Assembly (NCBI RefSeq): GCF_001591705.1
Contig: NZ_BCVK01000013.1
Location: 1-40,814 of the forward strand
Direction: 5' to 3'
Source: Lactococcus cremoris subsp. cremoris NBRC 100676
GTDB lineage: Bacteria; Bacillota; Bacilli; Lactobacillales; Streptococcaceae
Length of the DNA stretch: 40,814 nucleotides
The first letter of the stretch is position 1; every line of letters begins with the position of its first letter. A program made the translations under genes and the position numbers. The notes below the pieces were generated by a model, which searched no databases, was not told the origin of the DNA, and saw only the letters and a program-made list of their open reading frames with translations. Positions 15,687-24,086 of the stretch are shown here, in pieces.

Positions 15687-16523
15687 ATGCCAATAAAAAT
15701 TGTGACAGATTCATCCATTACGATTGAGCCAGAACTTGCTCGCGAACTTGACATTACTATTGTTCCGTTGTCAGTAACGATCGATGGAACAATGTATTCA
15801 GACGACGACTTGAAGTTTGAAGATTTCATGGTCAAGATGGCTGCATCAAAAAACTTGCCTAAAACAAGTCAGCCACCAGTTGGTGTTTTTGCCGAGGTTT
15901 ATGAAAAAATTGCTGCTGAGGATGATGAGATTATCTCTATTCATTTAACAGAAGCTTTGTCAGGAACAGTTGAAGCAGCACGCCAAGGGGGAATGCTTTC
16001 AGGACGTAATGTCACCGTCATTGATAGTGATTTTACTGACCAAGCTCAAAAATTCCAAGTGGTCGAAGCAGCGCGTCTCGCAAAAACTGGGGCAACCAAA
16101 GAAGAAATTCTAGAAAAAATTAAATATATTCGGGAAAATACTGAACTTTTCATCGGATTTTCAACTTTAGAAAATTTGGTTAAAGGTGGCCGCGTCAGTC
16201 GAATGACAGGACTTTTTGGAAGTCTTTTACAAGTTCGGGTGATTGGGACATTAAAAGACCGCGAATTAAACACACTTTTGCGTGGACGTGGAAGCAAAAC
16301 TTTTTACAAATGGCTTGAAGAATTATCAGATACTATCAGTAGTTCTGGACGTAAAATTCGTGAAATTGGAATTTCTCATGCGCAAGGTTTGGAGTTTTCA
16401 CAAAAAGCCAAAGATGTCTTACAAAAATTTGTTGAAAAACCTATTTCAATTTTGGACACCAATACAACAATTGCCACACATACAGGTCCTGGGGCTTGGG
16501 CAATTATGATTGATTACGAATGA
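15687..16523 (+). CDS. DegV family fatty-acid-binding protein
   Basis: A 278-residue cytoplasmic protein, full length for the family. DegV/FakB proteins hold a fatty acid for phosphorylation by FakA. The N-terminus KIVTDSSITIEPEL and the SDDDL and TSQPPVG segments are typical, as are HLTEALSGT (about 90-98), GGRVSRMTG (about 168-176) and the C-terminal HTGPGAWAI. ATG 15687 is the only reasonable start, though its ribosome site is displaced by a hairpin. It may be co-transcribed with the GDSL lipase gene 54 bases downstream. Confidence 0.85.
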   Translation: MPIKIVTDSSITIEPELARELDITIVPLSVTIDGTMYSDDDLKFEDFMVKMAASKNLPKTSQPPVGVFAEVYEKIAAEDDEIISIHLTEALSGTVEAARQGGMLSGRNVTVIDSDFTDQAQKFQVVEAARLAKTGATKEEILEKIKYIRENTELFIGFSTLENLVKGGRVSRMTGLFGSLLQVRVIGTLKDRELNTLLRGRGSKTFYKWLEELSDTISSSGRKIREIGISHAQGLEFSQKAKDVLQKFVEKPISILDTNTTIATHTGPGAWAIMIDYE

Positions 16524-16577
16524 AAAAACTAATTTGCAATTTTATTTTTTGAAAAACTAGGGAGGATTGCAAAGAAT

Positions 16578-17417
16578 ATGATGAAGAATTTTATACGTAC
16601 ATTTGCCGGCTTTTTGCTGGCAATTTTGCTAATTTTAGGCTTGTTTTTACTTGCTTTTCCAAAAGCTGGTGACCGATTTAGAACTGAGAAGAAAGTATCG
16701 GCTTTGTCAGTAAAACATGTGTCCTATGCTGCTTTGGGAGATTCACTGACAGAAGGAGTGGGGGATGCTACTGGACAAGGTGGATTTGTTCCACTTTTTG
16801 CCAAAGAGATTGAAAATTCTACTGGCGGCTCTGTCAGTAGTCAAAATTTCGGAAAGGCTGGAGATACAAGTACTCAAATCTATAATCGCATGATGAAAAG
16901 TAAGAAAATTACTGATGGACTTAAAAAAGCCAATATCATCACGATTACAATTGGAGGCAACGATGTACTAAAAGTCATTCGAGATAATGTGACTAAATTA
17001 TCTTCAATGACTGAAAAGGACTTTGTTAAGCCAGAAGAGCTTTATCAGGCAAGAGTTAAAAAGTTATTGGATAAAATTCGTGAAGATAATCCTCAAGCAC
17101 AAATCTATGTCTTAGGAATTTATAATCCATTTTATCTTAACTTTCCAGACCTTACGGTCATGCAAAATGTGATAGATAGTTGGAATACCGCAACTGCTGG
17201 TGTTGTCAGTCAAGAAAAAAATACTTACTTTATTCCAATTAATAATTTACTTTATAAAGGCTCAGGAGATAAGCAGGCAGTTGAAGCGGATAGTTCAACG
17301 AGTGCGGTTGCTAATAACTTACTTTATACTGAAGACCATTTCCATCCAAATAATATCGGTTATCAAATTATGGCTGATGCAGTCTTTGCAAGCTATAAGG
17401 AGGTCAACCAGAAGTGA
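16578..17417 (+). CDS. Membrane-anchored SGNH/GDSL lipase-esterase (YpmR-like)
   Basis: The 279-residue protein has one N-terminal transmembrane or signal-anchor segment (about 8-28), so the enzyme faces outward. The four SGNH blocks are present: AALGDSLTEG (Ser nucleophile near 55), FGKAGDTS (Gly), TIGGNDVL (Asn), and DHFHPNNIGY (Asp/His) near the C-terminus. It resembles Bacillus YpmR; the substrate, perhaps an acyl or acetyl group of an envelope polymer, is unknown. ATG 16578 follows AGGGAGG. The stop overlaps the GH3 start by GTGA. With the next two genes it forms an envelope cluster. Confidence 0.8.
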   Translation: MMKNFIRTFAGFLLAILLILGLFLLAFPKAGDRFRTEKKVSALSVKHVSYAALGDSLTEGVGDATGQGGFVPLFAKEIENSTGGSVSSQNFGKAGDTSTQIYNRMMKSKKITDGLKKANIITITIGGNDVLKVIRDNVTKLSSMTEKDFVKPEELYQARVKKLLDKIREDNPQAQIYVLGIYNPFYLNFPDLTVMQNVIDSWNTATAGVVSQEKNTYFIPINNLLYKGSGDKQAVEADSSTSAVANNLLYTEDHFHPNNIGYQIMADAVFASYKEVNQK

Positions 17418-18625
17418 CCAAAAGATTAAAGAAGCAAGCAAAACCAGTCGTTTTTCTAGGCATTGTTATTGGTTGTGCACTTATTGTGTCAGGAGTTCTT
17501 GGTCTGTCAGGACATTTAAATAATCAAGAAGCAATCAAAAGTAAAAAGAAAAATCAAGTTTCAGAAACAAAAACTAATTCAAGTAGTCAAAATAAAAGTG
17601 ACCAAAAAATGCCAAAAATGACTTTAGAACAAAAAGTGGGTCAGTTATTTATGACGGGGATGCCTGCAAATAACTATGACCAAGCAACTTTTGATGCGAT
17701 TGAAAAATATCAGGTTGGGAGTATCATTTTGACGGGCCGCTCTAATCTCAGTATTCCTGAAATGAAAGTTATTACTGACAAGCTACAAGGCTTAGCACCA
17801 GCTAATCGACGTCTTTTGATTTCTTGTGATCAAGAGGGAGGAAACGTTCAGGTTCTTCAAGGGACTGGTTTTTCAGAAATGCCTAATGGATTGATTCAAG
17901 GAAGTTGGGCGCCAGAAAAATTACAAGAAGAAGCTAAAAATTGGGGGAGTGAACTTTCAACCGCTGGAATCAATTTTGATTTAGCCCCAGTTGCTGACCA
18001 GGTTTTATCTGCTGATTTTGCACCACAAAATGCTCCGATTGGCTACTGGAGTCGTCAGTATGCTTATGACAAAGCTAATATTGTCAGCCATGCCGATGCT
18101 TTTTCTAAAGGAATGAAATCAGCTGGTGTTTTAACAACCGCTAAGCATTTTCCAGGGCTTGGAGCGGTGACAGGTAACACGGATATCAGTGCTGGCGTCA
18201 GAGATAGTCAAACAAATCCTAAAAGTGAATCCGTTCAGATTTTTAAAGAATTAATTTCTTCGGGAGTTCCATCAATTATGACGGCGACAGCAATTTATGA
18301 TCAAATTGCCCCTGAGCTTCCGGGAGCCTTCTCACCTAAAATGGTTGATGGCTTACTCCGAAATCAATTAGGCTTTGATGGTTTGGTAATTACTGACGAT
18401 TTATCAAACGCTGTTCAAGTTCAAGCTTGGTCACCAGGCCAAAGAGCAGTATTGGCGCTGGCAGCGGGAAATGACCTTGTCCTAGCCAATGAGCCCACTC
18501 AAATTCCAGAAATGATTTCAGAAGTTTTGCAAAAAGCAAAATCTGATCAGGGATTTGCAGAAAAAATTAATCAAGCATCATCAAGGGTGATGAAAGTAAA
18601 AGAACAAATGAAACTTGTAGAATAG
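17414..18625 (+). CDS. Membrane-anchored glycoside hydrolase family 3 protein (beta-N-acetylhexosaminidase-like)
   Basis: A 403-residue protein. A basic N-terminus and one hydrophobic helix (about 12-33) anchor it, and a Ser/Lys-rich linker leads to the GH3 barrel (about 70-400). CDQEGGNVQ (about 139-147) and AKHFPGLGAV are NagZ-type substrate and KH motifs, and VITDDLSNA carries the Asp nucleophile. It probably trims GlcNAc from peptidoglycan fragments. GTG 17414 is used because AAGGAGG (17398-17404) sits 9 bases upstream and the frame overlaps the previous stop as GTGA. Confidence 0.85.
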   Translation: MTKRLKKQAKPVVFLGIVIGCALIVSGVLGLSGHLNNQEAIKSKKKNQVSETKTNSSSQNKSDQKMPKMTLEQKVGQLFMTGMPANNYDQATFDAIEKYQVGSIILTGRSNLSIPEMKVITDKLQGLAPANRRLLISCDQEGGNVQVLQGTGFSEMPNGLIQGSWAPEKLQEEAKNWGSELSTAGINFDLAPVADQVLSADFAPQNAPIGYWSRQYAYDKANIVSHADAFSKGMKSAGVLTTAKHFPGLGAVTGNTDISAGVRDSQTNPKSESVQIFKELISSGVPSIMTATAIYDQIAPELPGAFSPKMVDGLLRNQLGFDGLVITDDLSNAVQVQAWSPGQRAVLALAAGNDLVLANEPTQIPEMISEVLQKAKSDQGFAEKINQASSRVMKVKEQMKLVE

Positions 18626-18633
18626 AGAAGCAA

Positions 18634-19290
18634 ATGGAAAATAAAGAAAGTCAAACCAGAAAATCTAAAGCAAAGGATTCAAAGAAGCCAAAGAATGAAG
18701 CTGAAGAAAAAGTTAAGAAAAGTGCAATTTGGAAATGGCTCTTTCTTGTGCTTTTAGCTATTAATTTGGCTGGGATAGTATTTGTAGCAATCCGCGTCAC
18801 GACACCCAGAGATCAGACTGTTTTGAACCAAAAATCAGTCAGCAGCTCTGACCAAAAGGTCGCTCAAATCAGTAGTACCACTTCACAACTCAATGAATTA
18901 ATCAACAGTTATTTAGAAACTTACCAAACGAAAGAAATGACTTATAAGTTCTATATTTCTAATCAGCAAGCAGTTCTTGAGGCTTCTTATAAACTGTTTG
19001 GGACTAAAATTCCCTTGTACATCTATTTTGAACCTTTGGCATTGTCAGACGGTTCAATCAGTTTATCTGTCCAAAATATCTCTGCTGGAAGTTTGAGTTT
19101 GCCGACCTCAGAAGTATTACAAATTGTTAAAGCATATGATTTGCCAGACTTTGTACAAGTCGAAAGCAAAAAAAATCAAATTGTCATTAATTTACCAAAA
19201 ATTAAGCTTGCAAGTAATCTTTATATTAAAGTTAATCAAATTGATTTAGTTAAAGGAAATTTTATCTTTGATTTCATGAAAAAAGCCTGA
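18634..19290 (+). CDS. YpmS/DUF2140 family membrane-anchored protein
   Basis: A 218-residue protein. Residues 1-30 are Lys/Glu-rich, a transmembrane helix follows (about 33-56, WLFLVLLAINLAGIVFVAI), then an extracellular domain with LNELINSYLE, FEPLALSDGSISL and a C-terminal NLYIKVNQIDL pattern, as in Bacillus YpmS, which also neighbours ypmR. Biochemical function is unknown. ATG 18634 starts 8 bases after the GH3 stop, so the three envelope genes are one operon. Confidence 0.75.
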   Translation: MENKESQTRKSKAKDSKKPKNEAEEKVKKSAIWKWLFLVLLAINLAGIVFVAIRVTTPRDQTVLNQKSVSSSDQKVAQISSTTSQLNELINSYLETYQTKEMTYKFYISNQQAVLEASYKLFGTKIPLYIYFEPLALSDGSISLSVQNISAGSLSLPTSEVLQIVKAYDLPDFVQVESKKNQIVINLPKIKLASNLYIKVNQIDLVKGNFIFDFMKKA

Positions 19291-19316
19291 AAAACGCCTT
19301 AAAATGGCATTTTGAC

Positions 19317-19345
19317 TTGCAAACTGGGCTAAGATTTGCTAAAAT
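19317..19345 (+). promoter_or_regulatory. Promoter of the HU gene
   Basis: TTGCAA (19317-19322), a 17-base spacer and an extended -10 TGCTAAAAT (19337-19345). A TTGACT also overlaps just upstream. This fits a strongly expressed gene. Confidence 0.65.
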
Positions 19346-19394
19346 GAAAAATGCCTATGTTTAAGGTAAAAAACAAATGGAGGACATTTCTAAA

Positions 19395-19670
19395 ATGGCT
19401 AACAAACAAGATCTTATCGCTGAAGTTGCAGCAAAAACAGGATTGACTAAAAAAGACTCAGAAAAAGCAGTTAATGCTTTTGGTGAAGTTGTAACTGAAT
19501 TCCTTGCAAAAGGTGAAAAAGTTCAATTGATCGGTTTTGGTACTTTCGAAACTCGCGAACGTGCAGCTCGTGAAGGACGTAACCCACAAACTGGTGAAGC
19601 AATCAAAATCGCAGCTACAGTTGTTCCTGCATTCAAAGCTGGTAAAGCATTGAAAGACGCAGTTAAATAA
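19395..19670 (+). CDS. hup: DNA-binding protein HU
   Basis: The 91-residue nucleoid protein bends and compacts DNA as a dimer. [21 protein letters not shown] and the DNA-contact arm with RNPQTGE are canonical HU. ATG 19395 is used, not the in-frame ATG at 19377, because GGAGG (19379-19383) lies between them and HU proteins begin at this Met. Codon choice is that of a highly expressed gene (GTT, GCA, AAA). Monocistronic; known as hllA in lactococci. Confidence 0.95.
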   Translation: MANKQDLIAEVAAKTGLTKKDSEKAVNAFGEVVTEFLAKGEKVQLIGFGTFETRERAAREGRNPQTGEAIKIAATVVPAFKAGKALKDAVK

Positions 19671-19688
19671 TTAGTAGAACTTAACATC

Positions 19689-19717
19689 AAGTGCCGCGTT
19701 CTTCGTGGTACTTTTTG
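19689..19717 (+). terminator. Terminator of the HU gene
   Basis: AAGTGCCGC - GTTCTTC - GTGGTACTT, a 9-bp stem with two G-U pairs, followed by TTTTG. Confidence 0.8.
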
Positions 19718-19751
19718 TTTTGCTTAAAAATATAAAAGGGGCACAAAATAA

Positions 19752-19778
19752 AAAAAATATATCTGAGATATATTTTTT
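19752..19778. terminator. Bidirectional AT-rich terminator
   Basis: AAAAAATATATC - TGA - GATATATTTTTT, a perfect 12-bp stem, lying between the HU gene and the convergent GNAT remnant. Confidence 0.7.
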
Positions 19779-19780
19779 GT

Positions 19781-20277
19781 CTATAGTTCCTTCGTAAAAA
19801 AGATTTCTGTCACCACTTCCCCTAGATTTTCCTCTTTGAAGATTCCTGTATCAGAAAAGACCATTTTTTTGTAAAAATTAATAGCATTTTCATTAGTGTT
19901 TAGAACCCATAAACCTACTTTGGAATATTTTTCTGTTACAAGCTGCTCTAAAGCAAATTCAATCATTTTTCTTCCGATTTTATTTTTTGATAGGCGTCAA
20001 GCAGATAAATTCCTTGAATTTCTCCCAAATTCTCTTGAAAAGAATTTTCTCGCAGACTACCCCAACAACAAAATCCAACTACTTTGTCATCAGCAATAGC
20101 AACCACTGTGTTGGCACAATGATTATTTTTAAAAATAGTTATACTTGATTCAAGACTGCGTTTGTCTAGGAAACTTTTAGGTAATAAGCCATGATAAGTT
20201 TCTAACCAAGCCTTATAGTGAACAAAGGCGATTTCTTGAAAATCTTCTGGTAAGGCTTTGCGTAATAATACTTTCAT
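19781..20277 (-). pseudogene. GNAT family N-acetyltransferase, frameshifted
   Basis: The N-terminal piece from ATG 20277 (MKVLLRKALPEDFQEIAFVHY) follows GAGGA and runs to LGEIQGIYLLDAYQK. The usual acetyl-CoA loop should come next, but the frame passes into KIKSEEK and stops at 19963. Shifting one base in the A-rich stretch CAAAAAATAAAATCGG gives KIGRKMIEFALEQL and then LWVLNTNENAINFYKK, the rest of a GNAT domain, to 19781. One indel in a homopolymer-rich site explains everything. The full protein would be about 165 residues. A sequencing error is possible. Confidence 0.75.
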
Positions 20278-20411
20278 CAGATGGTTCCTCATTTATTTTT
20301 TTAATATTATATCATTTATCACTAATAAAATAAAAAATTGATTATGGATGATGAACTTTTAAAGAAGAATAATGAAAAAGCCAAATAGTGATGTTTTATA
20401 GTCGATTTTTT

Positions 20412-20420
20412 TGTTATACT
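20412..20420 (+). promoter_or_regulatory. Extended -10 promoter of the ogt-adaA-nat operon
   Basis: TGTTATACT (20412-20420) is an extended -10, with TGTTTT at the -35 position (20392-20397). The transcript would start about 33 bases before the ogt ATG. Confidence 0.5.
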
Positions 20421-20459
20421 AATGATTATAAAAAATAAGGACTAAATAGGAGAGGACGA

Positions 20460-20969
20460 ATGTTATATAAAGCAAGTTATCAATCCCCCTTGGGAGAAAT
20501 GAGTCTTCTGAGTGATGAGACCTATTTGCTAGGGCTATGGTTTAATGAACAAAAATATTTTGGTTCAGCATATGATTTAAACTTAGCCCAAAAAGATGAA
20601 AGTTTACCAATTACTGAAGCAATTGAATGGTTAAATCAGTATTTTAGAGGAGAAAATCCGAATTCTCAAAAAATCAAGTTAAAACCGGAAGTAACAGAAT
20701 TTAGAAAAAGGGTTCTTAAAATACTCAGTGATATTCCTTATGGGACTTTAATCACCTATAAAGAAATTTCAAATCTTCTTCAAATCAATGATGAAAAGAA
20801 ACGAAATATGTCGCAAGCTATTGGGGGAGCAGTCGGTCATAATCCAATATCTATCATTATTCCTTGTCATCGAGTAGTGGGCAGTGATGGAAGTTTAACA
20901 GGTTATGCGGGTGGCTTAGATAAAAAAAGGGCGCTCTTGGCTCTCGAACAAAATAGTTTAATCAAATAA
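20460..20969 (+). CDS. ogt: Methylated-DNA-[protein]-cysteine S-methyltransferase
   Basis: A suicide repair protein that removes O6-alkyl groups from guanine. It has 169 residues. The active site IPCHRVVG places the acceptor at Cys136, preceded by the helix-turn-helix region PYGTLITYKEI and the ARG/NKP-like GGAVGHNPI, and followed by TGYAGGLDKK. ATG 20460 follows AGGAGAGGACG. It heads an operon with an AdaA-type regulator 14 bases downstream, so expression probably responds to alkylation. Confidence 0.9.
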   Translation: MLYKASYQSPLGEMSLLSDETYLLGLWFNEQKYFGSAYDLNLAQKDESLPITEAIEWLNQYFRGENPNSQKIKLKPEVTEFRKRVLKILSDIPYGTLITYKEISNLLQINDEKKRNMSQAIGGAVGHNPISIIIPCHRVVGSDGSLTGYAGGLDKKRALLALEQNSLIK

Positions 20970-20983
20970 ATAGGAGCTTTCAT

Positions 20984-21532
20984 TTGAAAATAACTGATGA
21001 AATCTGGGAAGTTATTAAAGATAACGATAAAAAACTTGATAATAAACTGTGGTATGGAGTGGCAACAACCAAGATTTTTTGTCGGCCTTCTTGTGTATCC
21101 AGATTACCTAAAAGAGAAAATGTAAGTTTATTTGATTCTCCTAATCAGGCTCAAAATGAGGGCTATCGACCATGCAAAAGATGTCGACCTATGGATAGAA
21201 TTGTTCCAAATGAAGTGTGGATTGAAGAAATTGATGCAATTTTGAATGAGCATTATGATGAAGCCTTAAGCCTTGAGGAACTCGGGTATAAGCTACATGG
21301 CTCTAGCTCCTATTTACGACATGTTTATAAAAAAATAAAAGGAATAACGCCACAACAACAATTGATGACAATAAGACTAGAAAAAGCTAAAGTAAACTTG
21401 CTGACAAGTAATGATTCTATTTCAGAAATTGCCCAAAGAGTTGGGATGGCGAATACTCCTTATTTTATTAAAGTTTTTCGGCAACATTATGGAAGTTCTC
21501 CTAATCACTACCGAAAAAAATATAAAAAGTAA
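20984..21532 (+). CDS. adaA: AdaA-type methylphosphotriester sensor and AraC-family activator
   Basis: The 182-residue protein has an Ada zinc domain with four cysteines, Cys33 and Cys37 (IFCRPSC) and Cys64 and Cys67 (PCKRC), which takes up a methyl group from DNA phosphates. An AraC helix-turn-helix region follows (about 80-182; LSLEELGYKLH, then ISEIAQRVGMANTPYFIKVFRQHYGSSP). Methylation should turn it into an activator of its own operon. TTG 20984 follows TAGGAG; no ATG fits better. Its length matches Bacillus AdaA. Confidence 0.85.
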   Translation: MKITDEIWEVIKDNDKKLDNKLWYGVATTKIFCRPSCVSRLPKRENVSLFDSPNQAQNEGYRPCKRCRPMDRIVPNEVWIEEIDAILNEHYDEALSLEELGYKLHGSSSYLRHVYKKIKGITPQQQLMTIRLEKAKVNLLTSNDSISEIAQRVGMANTPYFIKVFRQHYGSSPNHYRKKYKK

Positions 21533-21543
21533 AGGATAAGTAA

Positions 21544-22347
21544 ATGATAAACGAAAATTTTATGCTGACAGAAGAACAAGTAAAAAAATATTTAAAAAGA
21601 ATCAAGATGTCATATCCCATAGAAGCTACATTAGAAAATCTGCATAAATTACAGTTAAATCATTTAAAATATATTCCTTATGAAAATTTAAGCATTTTGT
21701 ATGGGGAGCCTATTTCACTAGATGGACAAGACTTGTATGAAAAAATTATTGTAAACGAACGAGGAGGATTCTGCTTTGAAACAAATGCTTTATATCAATG
21801 GTTACTTAAAGCAATAGGTTATCAAGTTACTTCTTACCATACTCGATTGATTGGTCTACCGCCAGAAGAACAATTGAAGCGTCATCGAATGATAAGAGTA
21901 GACTTTGCTGATGCTTCTTATATCACTGATGTGGGAATTAGAATCGCTCTGTCTCGAAAAGCCTTGCGTCTTGAAAAAAATAAGATTCAAACGGATGGTT
22001 ATTCAGATTTTAGATATTTGTCAGGGGAAAATCAGGGCTGGAATATGCAATATAAGCGGAAAAATCATGATTGGGAAAATGTTTTTTCTTTTCACCAAGA
22101 AGCAGAGTATGAAAAAGATTTTATTATGCCAGCCTTTTATTGTGAGAAACATCCAGAGTCGCCCTTTAGGCAAGGACCACAAATGTCAATTTTTACTGAC
22201 AAGGGGCAAATTACGATAGCTAATAAACTTTTAATAATCAGTAATGAGACAAAAATTATTGAGAGAAGGGAATTGTCTAGTGAAAAATTTGAAAAATATT
22301 GTAAAAAATATTTTCAGATAAACTTAAGTGATTTTCAACATATTTGA
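21544..22347 (+). CDS. Arylamine N-acetyltransferase
   Basis: Transfers acetyl from acetyl-CoA to arylamines or hydrazines in the cytoplasm. The 267-residue protein contains the Cys-His-Asp triad: Cys77 in RGGFCFETN, His114 in KRHRMIRVDF and Asp129 in YITDVG. The usual DVGFG reads DVGIR, a small deviation next to the Asp. ATG 21544 follows AAAGGATAAG and lies 11 bases after adaA, so it belongs to the alkylation-response operon, an unusual partner that may detoxify aromatic amines. Confidence 0.85.
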   Translation: MINENFMLTEEQVKKYLKRIKMSYPIEATLENLHKLQLNHLKYIPYENLSILYGEPISLDGQDLYEKIIVNERGGFCFETNALYQWLLKAIGYQVTSYHTRLIGLPPEEQLKRHRMIRVDFADASYITDVGIRIALSRKALRLEKNKIQTDGYSDFRYLSGENQGWNMQYKRKNHDWENVFSFHQEAEYEKDFIMPAFYCEKHPESPFRQGPQMSIFTDKGQITIANKLLIISNETKIIERRELSSEKFEKYCKKYFQINLSDFQHI

Positions 22348-22419
22348 AAGATAATTAGAATTTATAAAAGGATAGGATAATAGCTTGTCCTTTTTTATTA
22401 TCTAAATAATAAAAAATAT

Positions 22420-22448
22420 TTTATCCCTAATTATTGTCAATTTATCCC
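22420..22448 (+). promoter_or_regulatory. Two TTTATCCC direct repeats, candidate LytTR-binding site
   Basis: TTTATCCC occurs at 22420-22427 and again at 22441-22448, a period of exactly 21 bp (two helical turns), upstream of the ABC operon that also encodes a LytTR regulator. LytTR proteins bind paired direct repeats at this spacing. The copies centre near -70 and -49 relative to the predicted start, an activator position. Confidence 0.55.
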
Positions 22449-22481
22449 AGAGTTTTGGGAAGTGATTTTAGTATATTAAGC

Positions 22482-22487
22482 TAAAAT
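22482..22487 (+). promoter_or_regulatory. -10 box immediately before the ABC ATPase start codon
   Basis: TAAAAT ends six bases before ATG 22494, so the transcript should begin at or next to the A of the start codon. The -35 position (GAAGTG) is poor, as expected if an activator bound at the upstream repeats is needed. Confidence 0.5.
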
Positions 22488-22493
22488 AGCAGT

Positions 22494-23303
22494 ATGAAAA
22501 TAAAAAATATAGAAAAATCCTATGGTAAAAATCAAGTGCTAAAAAATATTAGCTTTGAACTAAATCAAGGAGAAAAAGTTGCTTTGTTGGGCAATAATGG
22601 TGCTGGAAAATCAACATTGATGAATATCATTAATGGTAATCTTGAGGCTTCATCGGGACAAATTGATTATGGAACAATGAATCTGACATCAAATAATACA
22701 GGTTATATCATGCAAAATATGACCCTACCTCCTGATGCTTTAGGAAATGAAGTTTTATCTCTATTTGCGCGTGATGAGAATGCTAAGAATTATGGGAGAA
22801 GATTAGTTAAAGAATTCAGAATGGAATCATTTTTGAATCGAAGATTTTCTAATCTTTCTGGAGGATAGAAGCAAAAACTATTTTTGATTTCAGCTCTTCA
22901 AAATAGTCCAGAATATTTTTTCTTAGATGAAATTACAACTGGGTTAGACAGTGAAAGTAGAGTAGAACTTTTTAAATTTTTAACATCAAATTTGAAAGTG
23001 AAGGAAGCCACTTTACTTTTAGTGACACATTATTTGGAGGAAGCTTTACAATTATGTGATCGTTTCATTATTCTTAAAGAGGGTCAAATTATTGCGGATT
23101 TGAAAAAATCAGATTTGATTCAGGAAGACTTTTCATATTTAGAGTGCTCAATGAATATTTCAGATTTTGAAGAATATAGGATTAAAGAATATCAATATAA
23201 AATCCCTAAAAAATTAGCTGCTGAAGCACTCGTTAGATTTAGTAAGGAAATTGTCTTATATCAAAAAGACTATCGAATTGATTTGGAGGAATTATTGTCA
23301 TGA
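22494..23303 (+). pseudogene. ABC transporter ATP-binding protein with an amber codon in the signature motif
   Basis: ATPase of a two-gene ABC-2 exporter. Walker A is GNNGAGKST (33-41), the Q-loop region has TGYIMQNM, Walker B is YFFLDEITTGLD, and the H-loop is LLVTHYLEEA. After LSGG (121-124) the next codon is TAG (22866-22868), followed in frame by KQKLFLISAL. In the family this position is Gln, so a single CAG-to-TAG change is likely. Without readthrough the product lacks half the nucleotide-binding domain; a separate restart at TTG 22884 would not restore it. The start is apparently leaderless. The stop overlaps the permease ATG. Confidence 0.85.
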
Positions 23304-24025
23304 AATTTTTAAAATATTTTGCATTTGGATTGCGATTACGCTATCGAAATCCTTCGCAAATCTTCTTTGTCTTTATTTTTCCTTTGTTTTTAATGTTTGC
23401 TTTTTCCTCAAGTTTTGGAAAAAGCGTTCCCCACTATATTGAAAATAATATTGCTTCAATACTTTTATATAGTGTTCTGTCAGCAAGTTTAACCTCACTT
23501 TCTGTTCAAATAGCAGAATATCAATCTGGAAAGATTTATCAATTATTTATTCAGCGAGGCATAAAGAAAATATTTTATATAGCAGCACAAATCGCCAGTT
23601 TCATGATCATTATTTTTTGTTCAACAATCGCTATTTTATTAGTCGCTCATTTTTCTTATCATTATGATTTTCCTAAGCTGAGTATTTTACTGGTTTTTTA
23701 TCTTAAACTTTATTTATATTCACTGCCATTTTGCTTATTAGCTATCATTATTGGACTTTTAGCCAAAAATACGGCGACAGCAAGTGCAATTGCAATGCCG
23801 ATTATGTTTCTTTCATTCTTCTTTTCGGGAATGATGATCCCATTATCACAGCTTTCGGGAGGAATCCGGAAAATCGCTGATCATTTTTTTCTTACTCAGT
23901 TACTTTCAGATTTAAATCATACCTTAACTTCAACTTACACGGTTATTCTAAATTGGTCAGTCATCTTACTAAGTTTTGGAGTTCTTTGCCTTTTGAGCAT
24001 CATTGTTTATAAGAAAAAGGCCTAA
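23300..24025 (+). CDS. ABC-2 type permease
   Basis: The 241-residue integral membrane subunit has six predicted helices. The N-terminal amphipathic coupling segment KFLKYFAFGLRLRYRNPSQIFF leads into the first helix. The last helices contain the family's AIAMPIMFLSFFFSGMMIPLSQL motif. It overlaps the ATPase stop by ATGA, so its translation is coupled to the ATPase and would suffer from the upstream amber codon. Likely exports a drug, peptide or lipid; the substrate is unknown. The gene is itself intact. Confidence 0.85.
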   Translation: MKFLKYFAFGLRLRYRNPSQIFFVFIFPLFLMFAFSSSFGKSVPHYIENNIASILLYSVLSASLTSLSVQIAEYQSGKIYQLFIQRGIKKIFYIAAQIASFMIIIFCSTIAILLVAHFSYHYDFPKLSILLVFYLKLYLYSLPFCLLAIIIGLLAKNTATASAIAMPIMFLSFFFSGMMIPLSQLSGGIRKIADHFFLTQLLSDLNHTLTSTYTVILNWSVILLSFGVLCLLSIIVYKKKA

Positions 24026-24051
24026 TGATAGAAGCTGCTTTAGTTAAATAA

Positions 24052-24080
24052 TTGTTTAAGTAAGCATTTCTTTATATAAT
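24052..24080 (+). promoter_or_regulatory. Promoter of the LytTR gene, giving a leaderless transcript
   Basis: TTGTTT (24052-24057), a 17-base spacer and a perfect TATAAT (24075-24080). The GTG start at 24087 is seven bases on, exactly where transcription should begin. No Shine-Dalgarno sequence is present. Confidence 0.65.
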
Positions 24081-24086
24081 AAAAAA

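Noticed and set aside
22884-23303. Separate small gene starting at TTG 22884
   Set aside because: It is the in-frame remainder of the ABC ATPase after the amber codon and has no ribosome site.
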